A model generated the notes under the pieces. It saw nothing but the letters and a program-made list of their open reading frames with translations. It ran no database searches and was not told where the DNA came from. Both the position numbers and the translations under genes were made by a program. Of a stretch of 64,000 nucleotides of DNA, positions 17,716-27,712 are shown one piece after another. Every line of letters begins with the position of its first letter. Position 1 is the stretch's first letter. The stretch covers positions 98,276 to 162,275 of the forward strand of contig NZ_PDOC01000011.1 in the NCBI RefSeq assembly GCF_002760655.1, in the 5' to 3' direction. Source of the stretch: Massilia eurypsychrophila. GTDB taxonomy: Bacteria > Pseudomonadota > Gammaproteobacteria > Burkholderiales > Burkholderiaceae_D.

Positions 17716-18414
17716 ATGACTATTTCAAACAAGCTGGTCGGAGTATTGTTTCTGGCGAACGCGCTCGTCGCCGGTTCCGCCTTCGCCTCGAGCATCAAGC
17801 CGCCCGACACCGTGGCACAGCGCGCGGTCGCGTACATCGCCTGCCACGGCAAGGACGGGCGCGCCACCAGCGACGGCTTTTTTCCGCGCATCGCCGGCAA
17901 GCCGGCCGGCTACCTGTACAACCAGTTGATCAATTTCCGCGACGGCACCCGCAGCTACCCGTTGATGACCTACATGGTCGGCCACATGTCGGACCAGTAC
18001 CTGCAGGAAATCGCGCAGTATTTCTCCGAGCAGCACCCGCCGTACGCGGCGCCGCAGCCGGCCAGGGCGTCGGCCGACAGCATGGCGCTGGGCCGGCGCC
18101 TGGTGCTGACGGGCGACCCTGCGCGCAAGGTTCCGGCCTGCATCGCCTGCCATGGCGAAACCCTGCGCGGCGTCTTGCCGGCGATTCCAAGCCTGCTCGG
18201 CTTGCCGCGCGACTACGTCAACGCCCAGATCGGCGCCTGGAAGAACGGCGCGCGCAAGGCCAGGGCGCCCGACTGCATGGCGCACATCAGCAAGCAGTTG
18301 AGTAGCGAGGAAGTCGGCGCCATCTCGTCATGGCTGGCCACCCAGCCGATCCCGCGCGACATGGCGCCGGCCGCCTCCGTCACGCTGCCCACTCCCTGCG
18401 GCAGCGCCCAATAA
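17716..18414 (+). CDS. Cytochrome c4-like diheme protein with an altered first haem site
   Basis: 232 residues from the ATG at 17716 (AGGT upstream). Signal peptide to about Ala24, then two cytochrome c domains. The second haem motif is normal (Cys142-Ile-Ala-Cys145-His146). The first reads Tyr40-Ile-Ala-Cys43-His44, so the first cysteine of CxxCH is replaced by Tyr (TAC where TGC would give Cys). Axial Met candidates are Met84 and Met87 and one in the second half (APDCMAH). Cytochrome c4 carries electrons in the periplasm. It is followed 16 bp later by a triheme cytochrome gene. Confidence 0.85.
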   Translation: MTISNKLVGVLFLANALVAGSAFASSIKPPDTVAQRAVAYIACHGKDGRATSDGFFPRIAGKPAGYLYNQLINFRDGTRSYPLMTYMVGHMSDQYLQEIAQYFSEQHPPYAAPQPARASADSMALGRRLVLTGDPARKVPACIACHGETLRGVLPAIPSLLGLPRDYVNAQIGAWKNGARKARAPDCMAHISKQLSSEEVGAISSWLATQPIPRDMAPAASVTLPTPCGSAQ

Positions 18415-18430
18415 CGTCATCGGTAATCTT

Positions 18431-19681
18431 ATGAAGCGAATCGCTCTGGCCATGCTGGCAATGGCAATACTGGGGCTGGCGACGCTCGCCGCCATTGAAT
18501 TTACGCGTGCAGCGCACACCGGCAAGCCGGCGCCGGTGGCCGACGTGGCGGCGCAGGTCCGTGCCGGCCAATACCTGGCCAGCGTCGGCAACTGCGTCGG
18601 CTGCCACACTGTGCGCGGCGGCCAGCAATACGCTGGCGGGCGCGGCCTGGCCACGCCGTTCGGCACCATTTACGCGCCCAACCTGACGGCCGACCAGGGC
18701 ACCGGCATCGGCGCCTGGACGGCCGACGACTTCTGGCAGGCCATCCACAACGGCAGGTCGAAAGACGGCAGCTTCCTGTATCCGGCGTTTCCCTATCCGA
18801 ACTACACGAAAGTGTCGCGGGCCGACTCGGACGCGATGTTCGCCTACTTCCGGACCATCGCGCCGGTCGCGCAGCAGAACCGGCTCAACGAGCTGCGCTT
18901 CCCGTACAACCAGCGGCTGCTGCTGCCGGTGTGGCGCGCCTTCTATTTTGACCAGGGCGAATACGCCGGCGCGCCGGAGCAGGGCGCGCATTGGAACCGC
19001 GGCGCCTACCTGGTCGAAGGGCTGGGACATTGCAGCGCCTGCCACACCGGCCGCAATGCGCTCGGCGGCAGCATCGCCGACCAGCGCCTGGGCGGCGGCA
19101 TGATTCCGATGCAAAACTGGTACGCGCCGCCGCTCGGCTCCGGCGACAGCGCCGCCGACATCGGCCAGCTGCTCAAGACGGGCGTGTCGGCGCGCAGCGC
19201 CGTGTTCGGGCCGATGGCCGAAGTCGTTGCCGGCAGCTTGCAGCATGCGACCGACGCCGACATCGGCGCGATGACGGCGTACCTGACAACGCTGCCGATG
19301 GCGGCGCCGGCGCCCGCCGCCCTTGTGAAACCCGCCGCGCAGGAAATGCTGCGCCAGGGCGCCGAGCTGTACAAGGCGCAGTGCGCCGAGTGCCATGGCG
19401 CCGACGGCAAGGGCGCCGCGGGGATCTATCCGTCGCTTGAAGCGAGCCGCGCGGTGGGGACGGCCAACCCGGTGAATGCGATCCGCATGGTGCTCAACGG
19501 CGGCTATCCGCCCAGCACCCACGGCAATCCGCGGCCGTACGGCATGCCGCCGTTCGGCCCGACCTTGTCGGACGCCGAAGTGGCGGCGGTGGTGTCGCAC
19601 CTGCGCACCAGCTGGGGTCATCACGGCGGGACGGTGTCGGCGGTCGAGGTATCGCGCCTGCGCGGCGTGCCGATGGATTGA
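18431..19681 (+). CDS. Triheme cytochrome c, dehydrogenase electron-acceptor subunit type
   Basis: 416 residues with an N-terminal signal/anchor (residues 5-22) and three c-type haem sites: Cys55-Cys58-His59, Cys201-Cys204-His205 and Cys318-Cys321-His322. This layout matches the cytochrome subunits of membrane-bound alcohol and gluconate dehydrogenases, and those associated with periplasmic molybdenum hydroxylases. It probably passes electrons from a periplasmic dehydrogenase to quinone or an oxidase. No dehydrogenase gene is adjacent; the nearest candidate, paoABC, is 10 kb away. Co-transcribed with the c4-like gene. Confidence 0.88.
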   Translation: MKRIALAMLAMAILGLATLAAIEFTRAAHTGKPAPVADVAAQVRAGQYLASVGNCVGCHTVRGGQQYAGGRGLATPFGTIYAPNLTADQGTGIGAWTADDFWQAIHNGRSKDGSFLYPAFPYPNYTKVSRADSDAMFAYFRTIAPVAQQNRLNELRFPYNQRLLLPVWRAFYFDQGEYAGAPEQGAHWNRGAYLVEGLGHCSACHTGRNALGGSIADQRLGGGMIPMQNWYAPPLGSGDSAADIGQLLKTGVSARSAVFGPMAEVVAGSLQHATDADIGAMTAYLTTLPMAAPAPAALVKPAAQEMLRQGAELYKAQCAECHGADGKGAAGIYPSLEASRAVGTANPVNAIRMVLNGGYPPSTHGNPRPYGMPPFGPTLSDAEVAAVVSHLRTSWGHHGGTVSAVEVSRLRGVPMD

Positions 19682-19776
19682 GCGCGTCGCGGCAGAGCAG
19701 TAGTCGCAAGGCGCGCGACGCGGCGAGGGCGAACTTCATATACTGAACCGCTACACACGTCATCATTGCATCGAGC

Positions 19777-22455
19777 ATGAGCATGCGATCCGCGCCAGGC
19801 GTTGTCGGGAAGGGAGCGGCGAAGGCTATTCGCAGCCTTGCCGCCAGCGTTATTGCGAACATGCACATCATCGCCGCCTGCCTGCTGGCGGCGTTGTTCC
19901 TCAGCCTGCTGAGCTGGGGCGTGCTGCTCGGCGGCGCGGCGGCCGACCGCGACGAGGGCGTGCGCGCCTCGCTCGAACAGGCCCGCGCGATCGCCCACGC
20001 CTATTCCGAACAAGTGGCGCGCGCCGTCAACTGGCACGACCTGGTGCTACGCCAGACCCGCGACAGCTGGGGCCTGTCCGCACACGGCCTGAACCTGGAG
20101 TCGGCGCAGTCAGCCGAGATGTTTGCCGACGCCACGTTCTCCAACCTGGCAATTCTCGCCAGCGACGGCCGCCTCGTCACCGCCATGAAGCGGCAGGGCG
20201 AACTGGCACTGGCAGCGCAGGCGCGCTTTTTTCAAATCCATGCAGGCGCGCCAGCCGATCAGCTGGTCATCAGCCAGGTGATCGATGACTTCGGCAACGT
20301 CGCCGAACTGCAGTTCTCGCGCCCGATCCGCGCGGCCGGCGGCCGCTTCGACGGCGTCGTGCTGGTGCAAGTGGCCGCCCAAAAATTGACGCTCGACTTC
20401 TTCATGCAGCGCTTCCCGCCGGACGGCGTGGTCGGACTGGCCGGCGCCGACAGCCTGCCGCTGCTCACCGTCGCCGGTGGCATTCGGCCGGTGCGGCTGG
20501 CGCTGCCGCCGCTGGCCGCCGGCGGCGGCAGCGTGCTGGCCCCCGCCGCCTGGTTCGGCGACGGCCGCACGCGCTATTTCGGCTGGCACCAGGCCGGCGC
20601 CTACCCGCTCACCGCCTTTGTCGGCCTCGACCAGCAGAACATGCTCGCGCCGTTCGATGCCGCCCGCGAGGCGGCCGTGTCGCGCGCCATCTTCGCCACC
20701 GCCGCCCTGTTTGCCGGCGCCCTGGTCGTCATGGGCTTCCTGCTTCGGCTGACCTGGCGCAAGCGCGAGAGCCAGCGCACCGACGAGACCTACCGCATGG
20801 CCACCGAAGGCAGCAGCGACGGCTTTTTCATCCTTGGCATCTTGTTCAACGGCACCGGCGCGGTCGATGACTTCGAAGTGCTCGACTGCAACAAGCACGG
20901 CGCCGCGTTTTGCCACCAGCGGCGCGAAACGCTGATCGGACGGCGCTTCTCGGCGCTGTACCGCGACAACACCTTGGCCGAATTGCTCGAAGTGCTGCGC
21001 GGCGCCGTCAACACCGGCTCCTACGACGGCGAGCTGGAATTTCAGCTGGAAGGGGCCGACCGCTCGCGCTGGATGCAGCTCAAGGCGGTACGCTCGGAGC
21101 AGAAGCTGGCCATCACGCTGCGCGACATTTCCGAATCGAAGGCGCACGTGGCAGCGCTGGAGCACCGCGGCAACCACGACGCGCTGACCGGCCTGCCGAA
21201 CCGCCACTGGCTGCAGTGGTACCTGCCGCAGGCGATCGGCCGCGCGCGCGAGCATCGCCAGACGCTGGCGCTGCTGTTCATCGACCTCGACGGCTTCAAG
21301 GCCGCCAACGACACCATGGGCCACGCCGCCGGCGACGAACTGCTGCGCCACGCCGCGCACCGGCTGAAGGAAGCGGTGCGCCCGCACGACCATGTCATCC
21401 GGCTCGGCGGCGACGAATTCGTCGTCATCCTGGAAAACAACCTGCGCGTCGAAGACGCCGCCATCGTCGCCGAGCGCGTCATCGCCGCCTTCAAGCCGAA
21501 GTTCAAGCTGATCGGCGGCACCGCGGTGCTGGGCACGTCGATCGGCATCAGCAGCTTTCCGACGGACGGCGACGATGCCGCCGCGCTGCTGCAGAATGCC
21601 GACGTGGCGATGTATTCGGTCAAGACCAGCGGCAAGGGCAGCTTCCGCTTCTTCGATCAGCAGTTCTACGAGGCGCTGCGCCAGCAACTCGAGTTCGAGC
21701 AGGAGCTGCGCCGCGCCATCGAGCACGACGAGTTCGTCGTGCACTACCAGCCGCGCATGGACCTGGCCAGCAGCCGCGCCACCAGCATGGAGGCGCTGGT
21801 GCGCTGGCTGCACCCGCGCCGCGGCCTGCTCGAGCCGGCCGAGTTCATCCCGCTGGCCGAAAAGACCGGCATGATCGTGCGCCTGGGCGAACTGGTGCTC
21901 GGCAAGGTGTGCGGCCAGCTGGCGCAGTGGGCGGCCAGGGAAGCGAACGTGGTGCCGGTGTCGGTCAATATCTCGTCGCGCCAGTTCAACGAGACCGATA
22001 TCGCCCGCGTGTTTTCCGGCGCGATGGCGCGCCACAACGTCGCTCCCAGCCTGCTGGAAATTGAACTGACCGAGTCGTCGATGATGGGCGGCAGCAGCCA
22101 CGTGCTCGAATCGCTGTCGAAGATCCGCGCCATGGGCATCAAGCTGCTGGTCGACGATTTCGGCACCGGCTACTCGTCGCTGGCGCAGCTGCAGTTGCTC
22201 GACTTCGACGTGCTCAAAGTCGACAAGGCATTTACCAGCCGCATCGAACAAACCGAGCAGGGCCGGATCTTGTTCGCCGCCATCATCACCATGGCGCACG
22301 CGCTCGGCATGCGGGTGGTGGCCGAGGGCGTCGAGACGGGCAAGCAGCTGAGCATCCTGCGCGCGCTGCGCTGCGATGAGGTGCAGGGTTATTTCATCTC
22401 GCTGCCGCAGGCGGCGGCCGAGGCGCAAAGCGTGCTGCTGTCGCCGGTGGCCTGA
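19777..22455 (+). CDS. Membrane-bound GGDEF-EAL protein with periplasmic sensor and PAS domain
   Basis: 892 residues. Two transmembrane helices (about 29-52 and 305-325) flank a periplasmic sensor; a PAS-like domain follows (about 340-455), then GGDEF and EAL domains. GGDEF is intact at residues 544-548, with an RPHD inhibitory site exactly five residues before it. EAL is intact at 672-674, with DDFGTGYSSL and ExVE-type AEGVET motifs later. It could both make and degrade c-di-GMP. It starts a block of three such genes, the second of which is decayed. Confidence 0.93.
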   Translation: MSMRSAPGVVGKGAAKAIRSLAASVIANMHIIAACLLAALFLSLLSWGVLLGGAAADRDEGVRASLEQARAIAHAYSEQVARAVNWHDLVLRQTRDSWGLSAHGLNLESAQSAEMFADATFSNLAILASDGRLVTAMKRQGELALAAQARFFQIHAGAPADQLVISQVIDDFGNVAELQFSRPIRAAGGRFDGVVLVQVAAQKLTLDFFMQRFPPDGVVGLAGADSLPLLTVAGGIRPVRLALPPLAAGGGSVLAPAAWFGDGRTRYFGWHQAGAYPLTAFVGLDQQNMLAPFDAAREAAVSRAIFATAALFAGALVVMGFLLRLTWRKRESQRTDETYRMATEGSSDGFFILGILFNGTGAVDDFEVLDCNKHGAAFCHQRRETLIGRRFSALYRDNTLAELLEVLRGAVNTGSYDGELEFQLEGADRSRWMQLKAVRSEQKLAITLRDISESKAHVAALEHRGNHDALTGLPNRHWLQWYLPQAIGRAREHRQTLALLFIDLDGFKAANDTMGHAAGDELLRHAAHRLKEAVRPHDHVIRLGGDEFVVILENNLRVEDAAIVAERVIAAFKPKFKLIGGTAVLGTSIGISSFPTDGDDAAALLQNADVAMYSVKTSGKGSFRFFDQQFYEALRQQLEFEQELRRAIEHDEFVVHYQPRMDLASSRATSMEALVRWLHPRRGLLEPAEFIPLAEKTGMIVRLGELVLGKVCGQLAQWAAREANVVPVSVNISSRQFNETDIARVFSGAMARHNVAPSLLEIELTESSMMGGSSHVLESLSKIRAMGIKLLVDDFGTGYSSLAQLQLLDFDVLKVDKAFTSRIEQTEQGRILFAAIITMAHALGMRVVAEGVETGKQLSILRALRCDEVQGYFISLPQAAAEAQSVLLSPVA

Positions 22456-22538
22456 ACTGGCGGTGCCGGGGCGGCTGCCGCGCACCGTGTAAGATGGCCC
22501 CTACGCTCCAACCTGTGGCAACTAACGTCTGAACAACA

Positions 22539-24730
22539 ATGTCTTCACCGAGTGTGAGCACAGCCCTGCGTGCCCTGCGGCCGTTCCGGCTGGGCCGCTC
22601 GTCGTCGCCACGACGCTGCTGATCGTCATCCTCAGCGGGGCCACCGCGGTCATGTTATACGTCAGTTATCAGGACGCCTTGCACCAGCAAAAGACTGCCT
22701 GGCGCAACCTGGCGATCGCCTTTTCGGCCCAGACCTTCACCGTGGCGCAGGCGGTTCGACAACGTGCTGCAACAGGCCGAACGCGGCTTTGCCGAGGACG
22801 CCGCGCGCCGGCGGGCGCCGTCCGACCCGCTGGCCAACTTCGGCGCCAACAGCCTGGCGCGCGAATACCTGCTGGGAATTCACCTGTACGACCGCGCCGG
22901 GCGCCTGCTCGCCAGTAGCACGCCGGCGCATGCGGCGCCAGCGCCGCCGGCCGGCCTGGCTCATCGGCCGCCGGCGCCGTCGCGCGCCAGCTTGCGCATC
23001 AGCGTGTCGGATGTCGATCCGGTCAGCGGGCGCGGCATCGTCAATTTCTCCCGTCCCACCTTCGGCGCCGACGGCAAGCCGAGCGGCACCATCGTGGCGC
23101 AGGCCGACGCCCAGCGCTTCGAGCGCATCTACAGCCTCGTCGAGCTGGGCAAGGGTGGTTCGGTAACACGGTTCAATCGCGACGGCACCATGCTGGTGCG
23201 CGGGCCGCAGTATCCGAAGGGGATCGGGCGCAGCTTCATCGACACGGTGCTGTTTCGGCACTACCTGCCGATGAGCGAGCGCGGCGCGTTCGCCGCCGTC
23301 AGTCCGATCGACGGCAAACGGCGCCTGTATGGCTACGACGCGGTCGGCGACTTTCCGCTGGTGATCATCACCGGCATGGACCGCAAGGATGCGCTGGCCG
23401 ACTGGTACGGCAGGGCGTGGACGACGGCGCTGTCGCTGCTGTGCATTTCGCTGGCCGTCGTGTTCCTGGCGTGGCGGGTGGCGCGCGACAGCGCCCGCAA
23501 TGCCCAGCTAATCGGACAACTGGCCGCCAGCGAGGCGCGCGCCGAGAAAAGCGCCGACTACCTGGCCAGCATCCTGAACTCGGTCGGCACGCCGATCTGG
23601 GTGCTCGACAGCGCGGGCCGCATCGTCATGCTCAATGACGCGTTTTCCCGCTTCGCCGGGCGCAGCGCCGCGGAACTGGTCGGCCGCCACGAACGCGACG
23701 CGCTCGATCCGGCCAATGCCGACGAGCGCGACAGCCGCTACCAGGACGTGCTGCAAGGAACGCGCAGCCGCGAGGCGATCACCGACATCGAGGACGGCGG
23801 CGGCGAGCGCCGCACCGTCATCCAGCTGTCGTCGAAGCTGCTCGACCAGGCCGGCCAGGCGCAGATCGTCAGCGTGCTCACCGACATCACCGAGCGCCAG
23901 AAGGCCGAGCGGCGCCTGACCTACGTCGCCAACTTCGACCTGCTGACCGGCTTGCCGAACCAGGTGCAGTTCCGCCGCGCCCTCGACGCCGAGCTGGCCG
24001 CTGCGGCGCCCGGCGCCAGCTTCGGCACGCTGGCCGTGTCGCTCGAACGGGTGCAGGAATTTCCGACCTGCTCGGCCACGGCGCCGGCGACAGCGCCTTG
24101 CAGCAGATCGGTGACGTGTTCCATTCGCTGCGGCCGCGCGCCAAAGCGGTTGCGCGCATCAAGAGCGACGAGTTCGCCGTGCTGGTCGACGCCGGCCAGG
24201 GCCGCGCTTTCCTGGAGCAGTACGCAATTGAACTGCACCAGCGCCTGGCCGGCGCGCTGCGGGTCGACGGGCGCGAGTTCTACCTCAACCCGCTGATCGG
24301 CGTGTCGGTCTACCCGGACGACGGCGCCAGCGCCGACGAGCTGTTCCGGCGCGCCGACAGCGCCCTGAACCGCGGCGGCGACAGCAACGACGCCATCCAT
24401 TTCTATTCGGCGCGCGCCCAGACTTCGGCACCGGCCACTCGAGCCTGGCCTACCTGAAGCGCTTCCCGGTGCAGCGCCTGAAGGTCGACCGCGCCTTCAT
24501 CCGCGACCTCGGCTAGGACGACGACAGCGCCGCCATCGTCCGCTCGATCGTCAACCTGGCGCGCGGCCTGAAGCTGCAGGTGGTCGCCCGAAGGCGTCGA
24601 AACGGTGCAGCAGCTGCAGATGTTGCGGGCGATGGACTGCGACGAATACCAGGGATTTCTGTTCAGCCGGCCGATCGATGCGGCGGCGGTGGCGCAGATG
24701 TTCGTTCCGAACCGCGCGGCGCAGGTTTAG
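22539..24730 (+). pseudogene. Decayed GGDEF-EAL gene with several frameshifts and an internal deletion
   Basis: A sensor-PAS-GGDEF-EAL gene can be followed only by changing frame. Lesions: a frame change near 22592, another near 22755, another near 24056, and a junction near 24418 where the end of the GGDEF domain (FYSARAQ) joins straight to the late EAL segment DFGTGHSSL, so the EAL signature itself is gone. There is an in-frame TAG at 24514-24516 and a one-base insertion at about 24587 before AEGVETV. GGDEF is also degenerate (KSDEF). The periplasmic sensor and a PAS domain (about 23570-23890) are still readable. The end overlaps the stop of the convergent cyclase gene. No active product is expected. 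Confidence 0.88.
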
Positions 24731-26295
24731 GCGGCGTGCTGGGACGGTTCGGCCGCGCAGACCCGGTTGCGGCCTTCGGCCTTGGCCTGGTACAGGCCGC
24801 GGTCGGCCGCTTCGACCAGCGTGCGCGGATACTCGCCGCGCTGCGGGATGCAGGCATGCACCCCGGCGCTGACGCTGACGACGCGAAACGGGCTGGCGTC
24901 ATGCGCCATGGCCTGTGCGGCGATGGCGGCGCGCACCTTTTCGGCCACCAGCATGGCGCCGGCCAGGTCGGTACCGGGCAGCAGGATGGTGAATTCCTCG
25001 CCGCCGAAGCGGGCGGCGATGTCGCCCGGGCGCTGCTGGCCCGACAGCACCGCTGCGGCCACGGCGCGCAGGCAGGCGTCGCCGGCGACGTGGCCATGGC
25101 GGTCGTTGTAGCGCTTGAAGTAGTCGACGTCGAGTATGACCAGCGCCAGCGGCGACTGGTCGCGCACGGCGCGCTTGAACTCGGCCTGCAGGCGGTCGTC
25201 GAAGTGGCGCCGGTTGGCAAGGCCAGTCAGGCCGTCACTCATCGCCAGCAGCTGCAGCGACGCGTTGGTCGCCTCCAGCGCCGTGGTCGCCGCGCGCAAC
25301 TGGCGCTGCAGGCGGTCGCGCTCGATCAGCTGGCCGATCATGCGGACGCCGAGAAACAGCAGCAGCACGATCAGGCACAAGGTGCCGGCCAGCGCCGCCA
25401 TCGCGCTGGTGCGCCAGCGCGCCAGCACCTCGTCCTTGGCGAGCGCGACGGCGATCACCAGCGGATAGTTCGGCAAGCGGCGATAGGTGTACAGCCGCTC
25501 GACCTGGTCGATGTTGGCGCGCATTGTCGCGCTGCCGGTCGGCGCGCCGGTTTCACGCCACAGCCGGAACACCGGGCCACGACTGAGGTCGGCGCCGATG
25601 TCCTGTTCCTTGAACGGGCGCCGCACCAGGAAGCGGCCGTTGTCCGAGGCGAGGAAGATCGTGCCGCGTTCGCCGATGGCGAAGCTTTCGTAGTAGGTCT
25701 TGAAATATTCGACCTTGATGGTGGCCAGCACCACGCCGGCGAAGCTGCCGTCGGGCAGTTCAAGCCGGCGCGACACCGGCACTACCCACACGCCGCTGCT
25801 GCGGCTGCGTACCGGAATGCCGACGTGGGTCTTGTTGTCGACGTGCGTGCGATGGTATTCGAAGTATGCGCGGTCGGCATTGTTGGCATGGGGCGGCGTA
25901 GCGGGCAGCGAATTGAACAGCCAGCGGCCGTCGGCGCCGTAAATGAACAGCCCTTGCAGCGACGGTGTCCTGCTGACGGTGTTCATCAACAGGGTATGAA
26001 GGCGTTGCGGATCGTTGACCAGCGCATGGTTCTGCACCCGCTCGACCATGCCGAGCAGCATCGTATCGACCAGGTTGATCGACGCCTCGGCGTGATCGGC
26101 CAGCGCGCGCGCCATGTTGACGGTGGAACGGTTGGCCTCGTCGAGGTAGTTCTGGCGCGCCGAATAACTGCTCCAGCCCTGCACCGCCAGCAGCGACAGG
26201 CACACTAGCGCCAGGAAAACCATGGCGAGGCCGGTCACCGAGCGCAGCCGCGGCAGCGGCGGCGCCTCGCGAGCGGGTAAGCGGCGGGGGGGCAT
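24727..26295 (-). CDS. Membrane-bound diguanylate cyclase with periplasmic dCache-like sensor
   Basis: 522 residues from MPPRRLPARE (26295); the start is not marked by a strong ribosome site. Two transmembrane helices (about 22-42 and 295-318) enclose a periplasmic sensor of about 250 residues with strands such as GLFIYGADGRWLFNS, like dCache ligand-binding domains. The C-terminal GGDEF domain has GGEEF at 431-435 and an RPGD inhibitory site five residues before it, so it should make c-di-GMP and be product-inhibited. It has no EAL domain. Confidence 0.92.
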   Translation of the reverse strand: MPPRRLPAREAPPLPRLRSVTGLAMVFLALVCLSLLAVQGWSSYSARQNYLDEANRSTVNMARALADHAEASINLVDTMLLGMVERVQNHALVNDPQRLHTLLMNTVSRTPSLQGLFIYGADGRWLFNSLPATPPHANNADRAYFEYHRTHVDNKTHVGIPVRSRSSGVWVVPVSRRLELPDGSFAGVVLATIKVEYFKTYYESFAIGERGTIFLASDNGRFLVRRPFKEQDIGADLSRGPVFRLWRETGAPTGSATMRANIDQVERLYTYRRLPNYPLVIAVALAKDEVLARWRTSAMAALAGTLCLIVLLLFLGVRMIGQLIERDRLQRQLRAATTALEATNASLQLLAMSDGLTGLANRRHFDDRLQAEFKRAVRDQSPLALVILDVDYFKRYNDRHGHVAGDACLRAVAAAVLSGQQRPGDIAARFGGEEFTILLPGTDLAGAMLVAEKVRAAIAAQAMAHDASPFRVVSVSAGVHACIPQRGEYPRTLVEAADRGLYQAKAEGRNRVCAAEPSQHAA

Positions 26296-26433
26296 GGGGT
26301 GTCTTCTCGGTGAAACCGAATCAATGGTAGATGGAATTCGATGCACGCGAGGATTGGGCGTTGGTTGCCATGATACAGCGGACAATGCGCTATGGAAACT
26401 TATTTCGCATAAAATCTATCCAAATGTCACAAT

Positions 26434-27111
26434 TCAGAACAATGTATCTTCCGCAACAGGCGCCGCCTTTGTTCGCGGTGGCAGCGGGGCGGCCTCGGCG
26501 GTGAGACGGTCGGCCTCCCAGGGGCGGTAGATGTCGGCGTCGTTGACCAGTTCTCCTTCCAGCCAGCCCTGGTATTGACCCGGTTCGAGCAGCACCAGCA
26601 TGCGTTTCTCGTCGCCGGGCTTGTGGAAACGCTGCATCAGCGGATGGCCGTCCGCATTGATGGTCAGCATCGAGAATGACAGCAGCGGCAAGCCGTCCGG
26701 TCCGCTCGGGCGCCACTCCCAGATGCCGGCGATGCCGAGCTGCTCGTTGCCGGCGGCGGCGATGCGCCAGCGCACCGGTTTGCCGCTTTCATAGCACGGC
26801 TCGTAGAAATTATCGGCTGGAACAACGCAGAATTGATGGCGTTTCCACGCGTTGCGAAACGACGGCTTGGTCGCCACCGTCTCGGTGCGCGCGTTGTAGG
26901 TCTGGCGCGCCAGCTTGGTGTCGGCCCAGTGCGGCACCATGCCGAACATCGCCGGCACCACCTCGACCTGGCCGGCAACATCGCGCGACTCGCGCAGGAT
27001 CGGCGCCAGGTAACCAGGGAAGGCTTCGTCCGGAAAGTTGAACAGGGCGCGTTCCAGACCATGGTGCTGGCTGATCGCGTCGAGGCGGGTAGGGGTGTAA
27101 TTGGCGCACAT
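26434..27111 (-). CDS. yedK: SRAP-domain protein (HMCES/YedK family), abasic-site shield
   Basis: 225 residues from the ATG at 27111, which puts the catalytic Cys at position 2 (MCANYTPT), as the mechanism requires after Met removal. Other family residues are visible: TYNARTET with the Asn, VPADNFYEP with the Glu, and MQRFHKPGDEKRM with the His. SRAP proteins form a thiazolidine crosslink to abasic sites in single-stranded DNA and so protect them. The longer frame to 27282 is rejected because it would bury Cys2. Confidence 0.92.
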   Translation of the reverse strand: MCANYTPTRLDAISQHHGLERALFNFPDEAFPGYLAPILRESRDVAGQVEVVPAMFGMVPHWADTKLARQTYNARTETVATKPSFRNAWKRHQFCVVPADNFYEPCYESGKPVRWRIAAAGNEQLGIAGIWEWRPSGPDGLPLLSFSMLTINADGHPLMQRFHKPGDEKRMLVLLEPGQYQGWLEGELVNDADIYRPWEADRLTAEAAPLPPRTKAAPVAEDTLF

Positions 27112-27266
27112 TGCACAATGGTAGCGCGTTTTTTCACTGCCGGCTGCACAGCGCGGCGCGCCCCGCAATTGCGCACGTTTGATCTGGCGCAAGGACTGCG
27201 GGCCGCTCGCTGCGCCACACTTTTGCATGCCGCCTGCGCGGTGCCTGCATAACCGAAAGGACCGCC

Positions 27267-27689
27267 GTGAGACAGTTGACATCGTCCGACCTCGACGAAC
27301 TCGAGAGCCGGCTGCGCAGCGAGCGCCACATGGCGCTCGAAGCGATCCGCGACCGGCTGGTTGGTTACGACAGCGACGAGCAGAGCGTGCTGGTCAATTT
27401 CTTTGCCGAGCATGGCAGCAAGGCGGCGGACGGCCAGCTGGGCGCCACCGATATCGTCCGCCTGCGCGCCGAGCTGGCGCGGCTCGACACGATCGACATG
27501 GCGATGAAACGGCTCGATTTCGGCGCCGGCGGCATCTGCGTCGTGTGCGGCAACCCAATCCCGCTCGCTCGGCTGCGCGCGGCGCCGGCTTCGCTAACGT
27601 GCCTGCATTGCCAGCGCAGCATTGACGCCGGCCGTGAAACGGCGACCGGCGCCCCGCACGTGCCGGGTCGCGCCCACGGCGCCCACTAG
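27267..27689 (+). CDS. DksA/TraR-type C4 zinc-finger protein
   Basis: 140 residues starting at GTG with AAAGGA seven bases upstream. N-terminal coiled-coil-like helices (LDELESRLRSERHMALEAIRD) and a C-terminal zinc finger, CVVCG...CLHC, with 17 residues between the cysteine pairs, as in DksA/TraR. The finger is followed by a short basic tail. Such proteins enter the RNA polymerase secondary channel. The acidic coiled-coil tip of DksA is not obvious here, so the effect on transcription cannot be predicted. Confidence 0.82.
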   Translation: MRQLTSSDLDELESRLRSERHMALEAIRDRLVGYDSDEQSVLVNFFAEHGSKAADGQLGATDIVRLRAELARLDTIDMAMKRLDFGAGGICVVCGNPIPLARLRAAPASLTCLHCQRSIDAGRETATGAPHVPGRAHGAH

Positions 27690-27712
27690 CTGCCCGCGGC
27701 TCTGGCCGTGGG

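Noticed and set aside
20110..22485. 791-codon open frame antisense to the GGDEF-EAL gene
   Set aside because: Low-complexity shadow product; all signatures are on the other strand.
27693..27712. Hairpin cccgcggc-tctg-gccgtggg between the convergent DksA-like and ackA genes as a terminator
   Set aside because: The stem is good but there is no T run on either strand, so I do not list it as a terminator.
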